Shown here: in pieces, positions 8,895-17,479 of the stretch
Position numbering within the stretch: position 1 is the first letter of the stretch
How the letters are laid out: each line of letters begins with the position of its first letter
The notes under the pieces: generated by a model
Told to the model about the DNA's origin: nothing
Databases searched by the model: none
What the model saw: only the letters and a program-made list of their open reading frames with translations
Program-made: the position numbers and the translations under genes
Source: Kocuria varians
GTDB lineage: Bacteria; Actinomycetota; Actinomycetes; Actinomycetales; Micrococcaceae
Direction: 5' to 3'
NCBI RefSeq assembly: GCF_006539885.1
Contig: NZ_BJNW01000001.1
Coordinates: 62,001 to 126,000, forward strand
DNA length: 64,000 nt

Positions 8895-9071
8895 GTACAC
8901 GCAAGTTCGTGCTCGGAGGTGGGAGGTTCGCACTTCCCGTCGTCAGTTCGAAGCAGGACGAAGTGGGCAAGGCCGCACCGCGTCCTGATGTCGGCGTGGA
9001 TCGGTAGCCTCAGAGCCGTCCACGATAGACTGAGAGCCACGGATGCTGGCACGAGATTGGGGAGGCAGGAC

Positions 9072-10028
9072 ATGGCGCGAGCAGACCTACTCCTAGACCT
9101 TGTCGAAGCGGAGCGCCGGGGTGATCGAGACCGCTTCCGGGTGCTAGTCGAGTCGGTCATCGCTGAGGAGCGTGCCAATCAGCACCACTTGGTTGCCGAC
9201 CGCCTCTCGGAGCTCATCACGACGACCGGCCAGAGCCACGTGCGCGACGACCACTCGGCGGCGATCCGCGACTTGGTACAGGAGATCGTTCCGAGCCGTC
9301 GTCTGAGCGATATCGAGCTGGCGCAGGTGCCGCACCGAGTCTTGACGGAACTCGTTGAGGAACAGAAGCGTGCCGAACTGCTGCGCAGCTACGGGATCGA
9401 GCCACGTAACCGTCTACTGCTGTCCGGACCTCCCGGCAACGGCAAGACCAGCGTCGCTGAGGCCATCGCTGCCGAGCTTATGCTTCCGTTCTACGTCGTC
9501 CGGTACGAAGGCGTCGTTTCGAGCTTCCTCGGAGAGACTGCCGCGAGGCTCGACAACGCGTTCGAGTTCGCCCGCACTCGTCGATGCGTTCTGTTCTTCG
9601 ACGAGCTCGACACCATCGCCAAGGAGCGGTCGGACGAGCACGAGACCGGAGAGATCAAACGAGTTGTCTCCACATTGCTGCTCCAAGTCGACCGTCTCCC
9701 GGCGCACGTGATCTTCATCGGTGCTACTAACCACAGCGAATTGCTTGATCGCGCGGCATGGCGTCGATTCCAGATTCGTGCTGAACTCGACGCGCCTAGC
9801 CGCACCCAAGCAACGCAGTTTCTTGAACGACTCGCTGCTCGTCTTGGCGGCGACCTCGGATTCGCCCCCCGCACGCTGGCAGATAAGCTCGCCGGAGCGA
9901 GCTACGCGGAGTTGGAAGAGTTCGCCCTCGATGTTCGTCGCCGCGCAATTCTGGAGCTCCCGGAAAACAATCTCCGTCGGATAGTCCAGGAGCGACTTGA
10001 GCATCGGCGCGGTCAGGCAACGGGGTGA
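9072..10028 (+). CDS. ietA: AAA+ ATPase, IetA-like (defence/plasmid-stability module)
   Basis: 318 residues. An alpha-helical N-terminal part (1-100) precedes a classical AAA+ domain: Walker A GPPGNGKT (119-126), Walker B VLFFDELD (173-180), sensor-1 GATN (217-220) and arginine fingers R231/R232. A GGAGG site 6 nt before ATG 9072 fixes the start. Its stop overlaps the GTG of the subtilase gene by 4 nt. On pTiC58 the homologous pair was described as a toxin-antitoxin type stability/incompatibility system with the ATPase as antitoxin, and ietAS was later tested as an anti-phage system (established knowledge). Codon use is AT-richer than the flanking chromosome. Confidence 0.82.
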   Translation: MARADLLLDLVEAERRGDRDRFRVLVESVIAEERANQHHLVADRLSELITTTGQSHVRDDHSAAIRDLVQEIVPSRRLSDIELAQVPHRVLTELVEEQKRAELLRSYGIEPRNRLLLSGPPGNGKTSVAEAIAAELMLPFYVVRYEGVVSSFLGETAARLDNAFEFARTRRCVLFFDELDTIAKERSDEHETGEIKRVVSTLLLQVDRLPAHVIFIGATNHSELLDRAAWRRFQIRAELDAPSRTQATQFLERLAARLGGDLGFAPRTLADKLAGASYAELEEFALDVRRRAILELPENNLRRIVQERLEHRRGQATG

Positions 10029-12637
10029 CCGCGGAGCCTAGGCCGCTCCTGGCATTCGCACCGCCAGTCGTTGATGCTCGGCCCTCACAACGTCCGCGCG
10101 ACATGCCGCGCCTCTCTAAACCAGGCACGGGCCGCCAGAGCGCACGGCTCTCTCCCCAGTTCAGAGAGCTCACTGCCGCCTTTGATGCCGAGCGAGCACG
10201 CCTCGCCGAAACCGCCCCGGACGAAGTAGATCCTGCGTTGGTCGTCGTGTTCGATCTGGCGGGCACCGTACAGGACTTCCAGAACGCAATCGACAAGATC
10301 GACGGATTCGAGTTCTTGTCCCAGCTCCTGGGGGATCGCACCGATCCCGACGACGACTTCCACATGACCGAACGAGAGGCTGGTCGCACAAACAAGCCCG
10401 TACAGCACTCTCTATACATGGTGATGTCGAGTGCTAAAGCGATCGATGAACTCCTGCGACTCTTCGCGCTGTGGCAAGCAGACCCGTCCGCTAAGTTCGA
10501 GCATGGACTCGGCAAGTTCAAGGATGCGTTCCATCAGCTGACTTCGATCAGACGATGGGGACCCGAAGACCGCATCCGAGAGACCGGCCTTCGCGAGCGT
10601 TGGCAAGAAACCCTCGACATGATTGGCCAATCGGTCAGCACCGTAAGAGTCGAGGTAGAGCTTTGGTATAGGCGGGACTCCTCGCAACGAGCTGCGGCCG
10701 AGTCGCACGTGGAGCAGGTTATCGCCGCGAGTGGTGGTCGTATCCTGGATCGTTCACAGATCGGCGACATCACCTATCACGCTCTTCTTGCAGAGCTGCC
10801 GATCCAGCAGGTGCGGACGGTGCTCACTGATGGGGCCGCTGCAATCCGTTTGCTCACCACCGACGATGTGATGTTCGTCAGCCCGTTCACACCCATGACT
10901 GTTGCTCCGGCCGCCACAGACCCCGTGGCGGAAGTGCGGCTGCCCGCAGGCGAGCGTGTCGAAGGGTTGCCGCGGGTCGCGCTCTTGGATGGGTTGCCCT
11001 TCCAGAACCATGATGCGTTGACTGGCCGACTCATGATCGATGACCCAGAGGACCTCGGCGACAACTACTCAAATGCTGCCCGTAACCACGGCACTGCAAT
11101 GGCATCGCTCATCATCCATGGCGATCTGTCGGCGCCTGCTGAGCCGCTAGATCGTCCACTTTACGTGCGACCAATCATGAGGCCGCACGAACTGTCCACG
11201 ACCCATGAACAGGTCAATCCGGAGCGACTCTTCCCCGACCTGCTACACCGCGCGATTCGCCGCATCCAAGAGGGTGAAGGCGGCCGGGACGCCACTGCTC
11301 CCAGCGTCCGAATCGTCAATCTATCCATCGGAGCTCAGGCACGGGCTCTTGCTCGCCGGATGAGTCCTGTCGGTCGACTACTGGATTGGTTGGCGCACAC
11401 CTACAACCTTCTCTTCATCGTCAGCGCTGGCAACCACACCGCCCCCATCACGATTCCCGCAACCTCAGCAAGCACGGTGGAGACGGCGCGACACGCGGCG
11501 ACCCGGGCGGTCCACGAGAAGAGCATCCTCAAAGGAATCCTGCCTCCTGGCGATGCACTCAATGCTCTAACCATCGGCGCCACCCACAACGACGGGCTAG
11601 GCGACACCGAGACCTCCGACGCGGTATGGGACATCACCGATCCAGGAGCGCCGGCCTACTACGGGGCGACGGGGCCTGGCGTTGATCGCTCTATCAAACC
11701 TGACCTTCACCACATCGGGGGTCGGGCGCTCTACGTCCGACCCGTCATCGTGCCTGGCCAGGACAAGGTGGACCTCGAACTAGCCCATACCGCCCTGACC
11801 GGACCCGGACTTCAAGTTGCGGCACCTGGAAGGAGTGGCGCAACGAATCGCACGATTTTCACCTTTGGCACTAGCAATGCCACGGCACTGGTCACGCGTG
11901 AAGCGAGCCGTCTGTTCGACATCCTTGAAGCTGACGTTGACGGAAAAGAAGACTCGCCCCTGCCAGGCCCGGAGTATCACCCACTTCTGGTACGAGCACT
12001 CCTCACGCACGCGAGCAGTTGGGGGGAATGGGAAGCTCGATTTCGCCGAGATCTCGGTATCCCCGCGCAGGATGCTCGCCGTAAGCTCTCAGCGATGCTC
12101 GGATACGGCAGACTCGATACCGCCCGCCTCGGAGCAGCCGCCACCAATCGTGCTGTGCTTATTGCCGGCGGCCGCATTGGCGGAGACCAACGACACACGT
12201 ACGAGCTCCCTCTCCCGCCATCGCTCCGATCACGAGCGGCGTGGCATCGCTTCACCATCACGCTTGCGTACGCGGTACCTACGGTGGGACAGCTCACGCG
12301 TTATCGCGGGGCTAAGGTCTACTTCGACACCCCGGACACGAAGCTCGCGGCAGGAGATCGGATAGAAGGGGAGCACTTCACTGTCAGGCGTGGAAGCCTC
12401 CAACACGAACTCGTCCAAGGTTCACGAGCGATGACCTTCGGGGACGGCGACGCGTTCCCGATACACGTCGAGTGCATGGACGATGCCCAGCATCTTCCCA
12501 AGAAGAAGAACGTTCGCTACGCCCTCGTCGTTTCTATCGAAACAGCTGAGGAAGTCTCGACTACCATTCATGACGAGGTTCGGGCCAGACTCCGCCAGCA
12601 GGCGCGCGAACGAGCCCAAGAGCGTGTGCGGAGCTAG
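10025..12637 (+). CDS. ietS: Subtilisin-like serine protease, IetS-like (S8 family)
   Basis: 870 residues, cytoplasmic (no signal peptide). Residues 1-300 form a family-specific N-terminal region of unknown fold. The S8 domain follows with an intact triad: D322 (RVALLDGLP), H355 (NHGTAMASL) and S617 (FTFGTSNATA), plus the oxyanion Asn470 in VSAGNH. About 200 C-terminal residues look beta-rich and may be a jelly-roll. GTG 10025 overlaps the ATPase stop (GTGA). In the ietAS model the protease is the toxic effector held by the AAA+ partner; whether a phage protein releases it here is inference. All catalytic residues are present, so the module is probably functional. Confidence 0.85.
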   Translation: MTAEPRPLLAFAPPVVDARPSQRPRDMPRLSKPGTGRQSARLSPQFRELTAAFDAERARLAETAPDEVDPALVVVFDLAGTVQDFQNAIDKIDGFEFLSQLLGDRTDPDDDFHMTEREAGRTNKPVQHSLYMVMSSAKAIDELLRLFALWQADPSAKFEHGLGKFKDAFHQLTSIRRWGPEDRIRETGLRERWQETLDMIGQSVSTVRVEVELWYRRDSSQRAAAESHVEQVIAASGGRILDRSQIGDITYHALLAELPIQQVRTVLTDGAAAIRLLTTDDVMFVSPFTPMTVAPAATDPVAEVRLPAGERVEGLPRVALLDGLPFQNHDALTGRLMIDDPEDLGDNYSNAARNHGTAMASLIIHGDLSAPAEPLDRPLYVRPIMRPHELSTTHEQVNPERLFPDLLHRAIRRIQEGEGGRDATAPSVRIVNLSIGAQARALARRMSPVGRLLDWLAHTYNLLFIVSAGNHTAPITIPATSASTVETARHAATRAVHEKSILKGILPPGDALNALTIGATHNDGLGDTETSDAVWDITDPGAPAYYGATGPGVDRSIKPDLHHIGGRALYVRPVIVPGQDKVDLELAHTALTGPGLQVAAPGRSGATNRTIFTFGTSNATALVTREASRLFDILEADVDGKEDSPLPGPEYHPLLVRALLTHASSWGEWEARFRRDLGIPAQDARRKLSAMLGYGRLDTARLGAAATNRAVLIAGGRIGGDQRHTYELPLPPSLRSRAAWHRFTITLAYAVPTVGQLTRYRGAKVYFDTPDTKLAAGDRIEGEHFTVRRGSLQHELVQGSRAMTFGDGDAFPIHVECMDDAQHLPKKKNVRYALVVSIETAEEVSTTIHDEVRARLRQQARERAQERVRS

Positions 12638-12746
12638 CAGAGCGCTCAACGTGCCATGCGGTATTCGAGGTTAGGCGACTCGGAGAGCAACGAGCGATCT
12701 TTCCTTCTGCTTTTGCGGATCGAGATTGGTTTCTTCTGTTGTGCCT

Positions 12747-13124
12747 CTACCGCTCCCGGCCGTGAGGATCGCGGAGCGCGACACCTGCACGGAGCAGGTT
12801 CGTGCGAACTGTGCTCGCGTTGAAGCCCACCTTGGCGCCGACCCGGGCCAGCGACTCGCCCTGCTCGTACCGGCGGCACATCTCCAGCACCTGCTCCGGT
12901 GACGGCTGCTCACCACGCAGTCGTACCCCGCGGTCCCGCAGACGCTCAGCGAGCCGCTGACGACTTACCCCCAGATCGCCCGCGATCAGCCGCAGGATCT
13001 CACCGGACCTGTAACGGCGCTCTGCCTCGTCCAGCATCGCCTCCGTGAGACGCGGCACCGGGCACGGCAGACGCTGCGCGAACTCCCGCGAAATCGCCGC
13101 TGGCCTGGGCCGACGCCGGATCAT
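12747..13124 (-). CDS. Small double helix-turn-helix DNA-binding protein
   Basis: About 125 residues with two similar HTH units of the resolvase/Hin type: YRSGEILRLIAGDLGVSRQR and YEQGESLARVGAKVGFNAST, each followed by a short arginine-rich turn. Such proteins resemble the detached DNA-binding tail of serine recombinases and are common near actinobacterial element ends. The start is uncertain: ATG 13124 is used; the frame continues to GTG 13190 and beyond, but the sequence there includes a terminator-like hairpin. No promoter was recognised. Confidence 0.55.
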   Translation of the reverse strand: MIRRRPRPAAISREFAQRLPCPVPRLTEAMLDEAERRYRSGEILRLIAGDLGVSRQRLAERLRDRGVRLRGEQPSPEQVLEMCRRYEQGESLARVGAKVGFNASTVRTNLLRAGVALRDPHGRER

Positions 13125-13200
13125 CCGGTGCGTGGCGATGACCCGTTGCAGGGGCGGGGCAAGGTTCGAGCACTGTCGCGCTACCTCCACGGTGTCGCAA

Positions 13201-13234
13201 GGCCCGTTTCCACTCAGTCGAGGGGGAACGGGCC
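13201..13234. terminator. Bidirectional terminator-like hairpin near the island edge
   Basis: GGCCCGTT (13201-13208) pairs with AACGGGCC (13227-13234), extended by one GU and two GC pairs, preceded by AA and followed by TTT. It lies in the 254-nt gap between the HTH gene and the first chromosomal gene, where the accessory region probably ends. Confidence 0.5.
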
Positions 13235-13378
13235 TTTCGCATGTCCGGGGCATGCTCAGCTCGCCCCTGTGGACTCAGCCCCCCCCATTCACCGCGCCCC
13301 TTGTTTGCCGCCCCGTTCGCCGGACCTGTTCGCCGCACCTGTTCACCGCGCCCCCGGCGATCATGCACACTGGGGAGA

Positions 13379-14218
13379 ATGAGCGACGAGACACCCACCG
13401 CCGGTCCGGTGACACCCGTGGAGGACAAAGGTCCCGCCCGCAACGGCGGCATCCCGTGGGGTGACGTGGTCCGCAACTCCCTCCTGGTGATCGTGTTCTT
13501 CGCGATGCTGTGGCTGGCGTTCCACGTCCGCCTGCCGTCTGCGGAGGTGCTGCGCGGGGACCTCGACCGCTGGGGCGGCTGGGCCTGGGCGGTGTTCGTC
13601 CTCTTCTACGCGGTGCTCGCGATCACTCCGATCCCGGTCTCGGTGCTCGCCACCACCGGCGGCCTGTTCTTCGGTGTGGTCGAGGGAAGTTTCCTGTCCG
13701 TCATCGGGGCCATGCTCGGCAGCTGGGCAGCCTACTGGCTCGCGCGGGGGCTGGGAAAAACCACCGTCATCAAGCTGCTGGGCAGCCACGCGGACCTCGT
13801 CCAGGAGCGGCTCGCGGAGGCCGGCGCCTCGGGCACCTACCTGCTGCGCCTGACGCCCGGACTCCCCTACTGGGTGGTCAACTACGGCAGCGGGGCCTTC
13901 GGCGTCTCGCAGCGTGCGTTCCTGGTTGGCAGCCTGCTGGGCGCGATCCCGGGGCAGGTCTCGCTCGTGGCCATCGGCGCGTTCATCGCCGAGCCGGGCG
14001 TGGGCAACGGCGTGGTGGTCGCGGTCGCGTGGATCGTCGTCGCCGTGCTGACGTTCTTCGCCTTCCGCGAGTTGCACCGCACCCGGAAGGCCTCGAACGC
14101 CGCCAAGGCCAGCGGCGCCGCCCACACGGCGAGCGCCACCCCGGCCACGAGCACCGCTCAGACCGGGAGCGCCACCCCGACCGCAGATGTGGAGCACCCG
14201 GAGCAGCCGGAGCGCTAG
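13379..14218 (+). CDS. TVP38/TMEM64 (SNARE-associated, DedA-like) membrane protein
   Basis: 279 residues. A cytoplasmic N-terminal tail is followed by about five to six hydrophobic segments and the family core: the re-entrant FYAVLAITPIPVSVLATTGG, FFGVVEGSFLSVIGAMLGSW, and LRLTPGLPYWVVNYGSG. These proteins are thought to act in lipid scrambling or membrane homeostasis. The C-terminus is an Ala/Thr/Ser-rich polar tail. ATG 13379 follows GGGGAGA. It converges on the glutaminase gene with a 4-nt gap. Confidence 0.85.
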   Translation: MSDETPTAGPVTPVEDKGPARNGGIPWGDVVRNSLLVIVFFAMLWLAFHVRLPSAEVLRGDLDRWGGWAWAVFVLFYAVLAITPIPVSVLATTGGLFFGVVEGSFLSVIGAMLGSWAAYWLARGLGKTTVIKLLGSHADLVQERLAEAGASGTYLLRLTPGLPYWVVNYGSGAFGVSQRAFLVGSLLGAIPGQVSLVAIGAFIAEPGVGNGVVVAVAWIVVAVLTFFAFRELHRTRKASNAAKASGAAHTASATPATSTAQTGSATPTADVEHPEQPER

Positions 14219-14222
14219 CCGC

Positions 14223-15368
14223 TCAGTTGCAGCGGCGAGGCTCTTCGATCCTCGGGGCCGGCGCGGTGAGGTCCAGGTTCCCGAGCACGCCCTGCGGGTC
14301 CGAGACCGTGACCTCGTACCCTTCCGCGAGCAGCGAGCGGATGGACCACTGGGACATCTGCGCGGCCACGTCCGTGACCTCGTCCACCCGGTCCAGGTCG
14401 AAGACCACGTGGTGCGTGCTCGGCGGATCGTCCACGAGCCTGCGGATCAGTGCGTCCGTGCTCGCGAAGACCAGGTCGCCCTGCAGCTCGTAGACGGTGC
14501 TCTCGTGACCGCCCCTCTCCTCCACGCGCACGTCCCGGATGGCCGAGCGGGAAGGCCGCGCCGCCTCCATGACGTGCAGGTTCATGTCCTCGGAGAGCAT
14601 CTCCATCATCCGCACGCCGCGCACGCTGTTGCCGTGCGAGTCCAGCCGCGGGGAGAACACCGCCAGGCCGATCTGCCCCGGCAGCACCCCCACGATCCCA
14701 CCGGAGACCCCGCTCTTGGAGGGGATGCCCACGCTCGTGAGCCAGTCCCCCGCGGCGTCGTACATGCCCGCGGACATCATCACGCTCAGCACGTGGCGCA
14801 CGAGCCGCGGTTCCAGCAGCCGTTCCCCCGTGCGGGGCTGGACGCCGCCGTTCGCGAGCGTGGCCGCCATCATCGCGAGATCCTCGACGGTCACCGAGAC
14901 CGAGCACTGGCGGATGTAGCCCTCGACCACGTCCACGAGGTCGTCCTCGATGATCCCCACCGAGCGCAGCAGGTGCCCGAGCGCGAGGTTGCGGTGTGCC
15001 TCGCCGAGCTCCGAGTCCGCCACGGCGTCGTCGATCCCCAGCTGCCGCCCGGCGAAGCGCAAGTAGAAGTCGACCACGCGCTCCAGCCGCTGCTCGGGGG
15101 TGTCTGCCGCCACGAGGCCGTGGGTCGTGATCGCCCCGGCGTTGATCCTGGGGTTCAGGGGTCGGCCGGTGCCGGGTTCCAGGGAGATCTCGTTGAACGC
15201 CTCGCCGGAGGGCTCCACGCCCACCTTGCGCCCCACGCCGTCGATCCCGAGGTCCGCGAGCGCGAGCGCGTACGTGAACGGCTTGGACATCGACTGGATG
15301 GAGAACGCGGCGTCCACGTCACCCTGCGTGTAGACGGTGCCGTCCGCCGTGGCCAGCGCGATCGCCAC
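14223..15368 (-). CDS. glsA: Glutaminase A with C-terminal STAS domain (start codon unclear)
   Basis: Serine-dependent beta-lactamase-fold glutaminase (L-glutamine to glutamate plus ammonia). The SxxK catalytic motif is SMSK (residues 26-29 from GTG 15368); NPRINAGAI, SKSGVSGGIVGVLPGQIG and HG-containing segments are typical. The last 100 residues form a STAS domain (VVFDLDRVDEVTDVAAQM), as in the Micrococcus enzyme. Coding homology clearly continues upstream of 15368 (PSYLKNVLE, ADYIPELAAADP) to about 15470, yet that stretch has no ATG, GTG or TTG in frame before the TAG at 15492-15494; AAGGA sits at normal spacing before a GTC codon at 15468-15470. Confidence 0.85.
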   Translation of the reverse strand: MAIALATADGTVYTQGDVDAAFSIQSMSKPFTYALALADLGIDGVGRKVGVEPSGEAFNEISLEPGTGRPLNPRINAGAITTHGLVAADTPEQRLERVVDFYLRFAGRQLGIDDAVADSELGEAHRNLALGHLLRSVGIIEDDLVDVVEGYIRQCSVSVTVEDLAMMAATLANGGVQPRTGERLLEPRLVRHVLSVMMSAGMYDAAGDWLTSVGIPSKSGVSGGIVGVLPGQIGLAVFSPRLDSHGNSVRGVRMMEMLSEDMNLHVMEAARPSRSAIRDVRVEERGGHESTVYELQGDLVFASTDALIRRLVDDPPSTHHVVFDLDRVDEVTDVAAQMSQWSIRSLLAEGYEVTVSDPQGVLGNLDLTAPAPRIEEPRRCN

Positions 15369-15559
15369 GCGGTCCGGGTCCGCGGCGGCGAGTTCGGGGA
15401 TGTAGTCCGCGACCGCTCCGCCGGTGGCGGCAGCCGACGCCTCGAGGACGTTCTTCAGGTAGCTCGGGACGGGAGATTCCTTGGTCCCAGCCTAGGCGCT
15501 GCGCCCGGTCGAGGGGTGGGGCAGGGTCGTGAGAGGGCGCCCCACGACGCCGGGCCCCG

Positions 15560-16570
15560 TCAGGCGGGCGGCAGCGCGGCGGGGCGCCGCGGCGTCGTCG
15601 TCGGGCGCGAGGACGAGGCGGCCGACGACGACGCGGGGCCCGGCGGCGTCGTACCCGGCGCGTCCGCGAGGGGTGGGGTGCGAGGTGACGACGGCGCGCA
15701 CACCAGTACCACGAGCACCGCCCCGATGACCGCGAGGCCGGCCCACCCCAGGGCGTTCAGCCGCTCGCCGACCACCAGAACCGCGAGCACGGTGGCGACC
15801 GCCGGTTCCAGCAGCGTGACCGTCGTCGCCGTGCTCGCCGGGACGCACGTGAGGCCGAAGCCGAAGAGGACGTACCCGCAGAACATGGGGACGAGGGCCA
15901 TGTAGGCGGCCACGGAAAAATTCTGCGCGGAGGCCAGCAGGGGCGCGCCGGTGGCAAGAAGCACCGGCACGAGCAGCAGACCGCCCGCGCCGAACACGGA
16001 ACCCATCGCGGCGCCGCGGCCGATCCCCCGTCCCAGCAGCCGGTGCACGGCCCACGAGTACCCCGCGTAGCTGGCGCCCGCCACAAGTCCCAGCAGCATG
16101 CCCCAGACCGTTCCCGCGGAGAGCCCGGCACCGCTCTCCATGGTCGCGGGGCACAGCATGACGCTGCCGGTGACCCCCAGGACGGCGGAGAGGGCCCACC
16201 AGCGGTCCAGCGGCACCCTGTCCACGAGCCGATCGAGCACGCCCGAGGCCAGCGGCGCGGAGGCCAAGGAGATCACGGAGCCGATCGCGACCCCGGCCAG
16301 GTGCATCGAGCTGTAGAACGCGAGCGGGTACACGGCCACCGAGACGGCACCGAGCAGCACCGTCTCCGCGCTGGAGCGCAAGGACCGCCCTTCCCGGCGC
16401 AGGGACGGAAGCGCGATCACGGCCTGCAGCAGACCGCCGATCCCGAGGGCCGCCGCGCCGATCGCGAGCGGCCCCACCCCCGGGGCGAACGTGGCCGCGG
16501 TTCCGGTCGTTCCCCACAGCACGGCGGTGAGCGTGATCGCGGCGAGGCCCACCGCGCGCTGCCTGTTCAC
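15560..16570 (-). CDS. EamA/DMT-family transporter
   Basis: 336 residues with ten hydrophobic helices arranged as two EamA repeats (LAAITLTAVLWGTTGTAATF at the start; GMLLGLVAGASYAGYSWAVH for repeat 2; TLLEPAVATVLAVLVVGERL near the end). Family members export amino acids, metabolites or drugs. The GTG start overlaps the TetR stop by 4 nt, so the pair is one operon and the TetR is the likely regulator. The C-terminal 40 residues are a low-complexity Pro/Ser/Ala tail whose DNA contains one of the dispersed GCGGCGTCGTCGTC motifs (15589-15602). Substrate unknown. Confidence 0.85.
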   Translation of the reverse strand: MNRQRAVGLAAITLTAVLWGTTGTAATFAPGVGPLAIGAAALGIGGLLQAVIALPSLRREGRSLRSSAETVLLGAVSVAVYPLAFYSSMHLAGVAIGSVISLASAPLASGVLDRLVDRVPLDRWWALSAVLGVTGSVMLCPATMESGAGLSAGTVWGMLLGLVAGASYAGYSWAVHRLLGRGIGRGAAMGSVFGAGGLLLVPVLLATGAPLLASAQNFSVAAYMALVPMFCGYVLFGFGLTCVPASTATTVTLLEPAVATVLAVLVVGERLNALGWAGLAVIGAVLVVLVCAPSSPRTPPLADAPGTTPPGPASSSAASSSRPTTTPRRPAALPPA

Positions 16571-17328
16571 TGCCCGGCCTGGTTGTTGCCCGTGCGGGCC
16601 TTCGGCCCGGCCTTCTCCTCGGTTCCGGCATGCATCGTTGCGCCGGTGGACGTCTTTGCGACGGCGAGCTCCCCCGTCCCGCCAGGACCATGCGGCCCAG
16701 CGGGGGCGTGCACTCCGAGAGGGTCCGGTGCTCCGGTAGGGTCCGGTGCTCCGGCCGGCACCGTGGCGAGCATGTCTGCGGCCAGGGCGCGGGCGGTGCG
16801 CAGCCGCTCATCCGTTCCTTCGAGCCCGGCGCGGGTCATCGCCCCTTCCAGCAGGAAGGAGAGGCGCTCGGCGAGGCCCGCGGGATTCGGCAGCCCGGCG
16901 TCCGCCAGGTGATCGCGCAGGATCTCCTGCACCTGCTCCTTGTGCGCGCGCACCACCTCCCGGCCGGGGGCACCGGCGGGAAGCTCCGCGGCCGCGTTGA
17001 GCAGCCCGCAGCCCCGGAAACCGTGCTCGTAGGCGCAGTGGGCGTGGTCCAGGTAGGCATCAAAGACCGCGAGCACCTTCCTCACGGGGTCAGTCAGACC
17101 CTCAGCGCGGGCGCGGTACAGCCCGAGCCACTCCTCGTGGCGCGCGTGAATGTACGCGACCACCAGGTCCTCCTTGGACGCGAAGTTGTTGTAGAGGCTC
17201 ATCTTCGCGACGCCTGCCTCCGCGGTCACGGCGTCGATGCCCGTGGCCGCCATGCCGCGCGCGTAGAACAGGCGGGAGGCCGCGGCAAGGATCCGGTCCT
17301 TCGCGGGTTCGCGGGTGCGGGTCGACAT
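16567..17328 (-). CDS. TetR-family regulator with extended low-complexity C-terminus
   Basis: 253 residues. The HTH lies at about 10-60 (ILAAASRLFYARG, AGVAKMSLYNNFASKEDLV) and a TetR_C effector domain to about residue 190. The last 60 residues are Gly/Pro/Ala-rich and contain GAPDP twice, encoded by an 18-nt tandem repeat near 16720-16757. It is the first gene of an operon with the EamA transporter. A perfect 20-bp palindrome at 17385-17404, 57 nt upstream of the start, is its probable operator. Confidence 0.87.
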   Translation of the reverse strand: MSTRTREPAKDRILAAASRLFYARGMAATGIDAVTAEAGVAKMSLYNNFASKEDLVVAYIHARHEEWLGLYRARAEGLTDPVRKVLAVFDAYLDHAHCAYEHGFRGCGLLNAAAELPAGAPGREVVRAHKEQVQEILRDHLADAGLPNPAGLAERLSFLLEGAMTRAGLEGTDERLRTARALAADMLATVPAGAPDPTGAPDPLGVHAPAGPHGPGGTGELAVAKTSTGATMHAGTEEKAGPKARTGNNQAGQ

Positions 17329-17384
17329 GGGTGGCTCCTCGGAGGTGCAGCGGGTGCGGCAAGGGCACCGTGTGGGGATGTTAC

Positions 17385-17404
17385 TAGGTAGATCAGTCTA
17401 CCTA
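17385..17404. promoter_or_regulatory. TetR operator, perfect inverted repeat
   Basis: TAGGTAGA-TCAG-TCTACCTA, an exact 8+4+8 dyad between the TetR gene and pcp. Its position fits repression of the TetR-EamA operon and possibly influences the divergent pcp gene. Confidence 0.7.
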
Positions 17405-17479
17405 ATTACCTGCCTCCGCCAAGAGGCCCCTTACTCCTCCGTCAAACCCCCGCCGAGGAGGGGCGGATACGGTGAGTTC

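Noticed and set aside
10025-12637. Secreted subtilase or lantibiotic leader peptidase
   Set aside because: There is no signal peptide, the gene is coupled to an AAA+ ATPase and no lanthipeptide or ESX genes are nearby, so the IetS assignment is preferred.
13160-13196. GGTTCGAG followed by ACCTCCA, resembling a tRNA or tmRNA 3' end
   Set aside because: The T-stem does not pair, no matching 5' acceptor half exists, and the bases are in frame with the HTH gene; not a tRNA or a recognisable attachment site.
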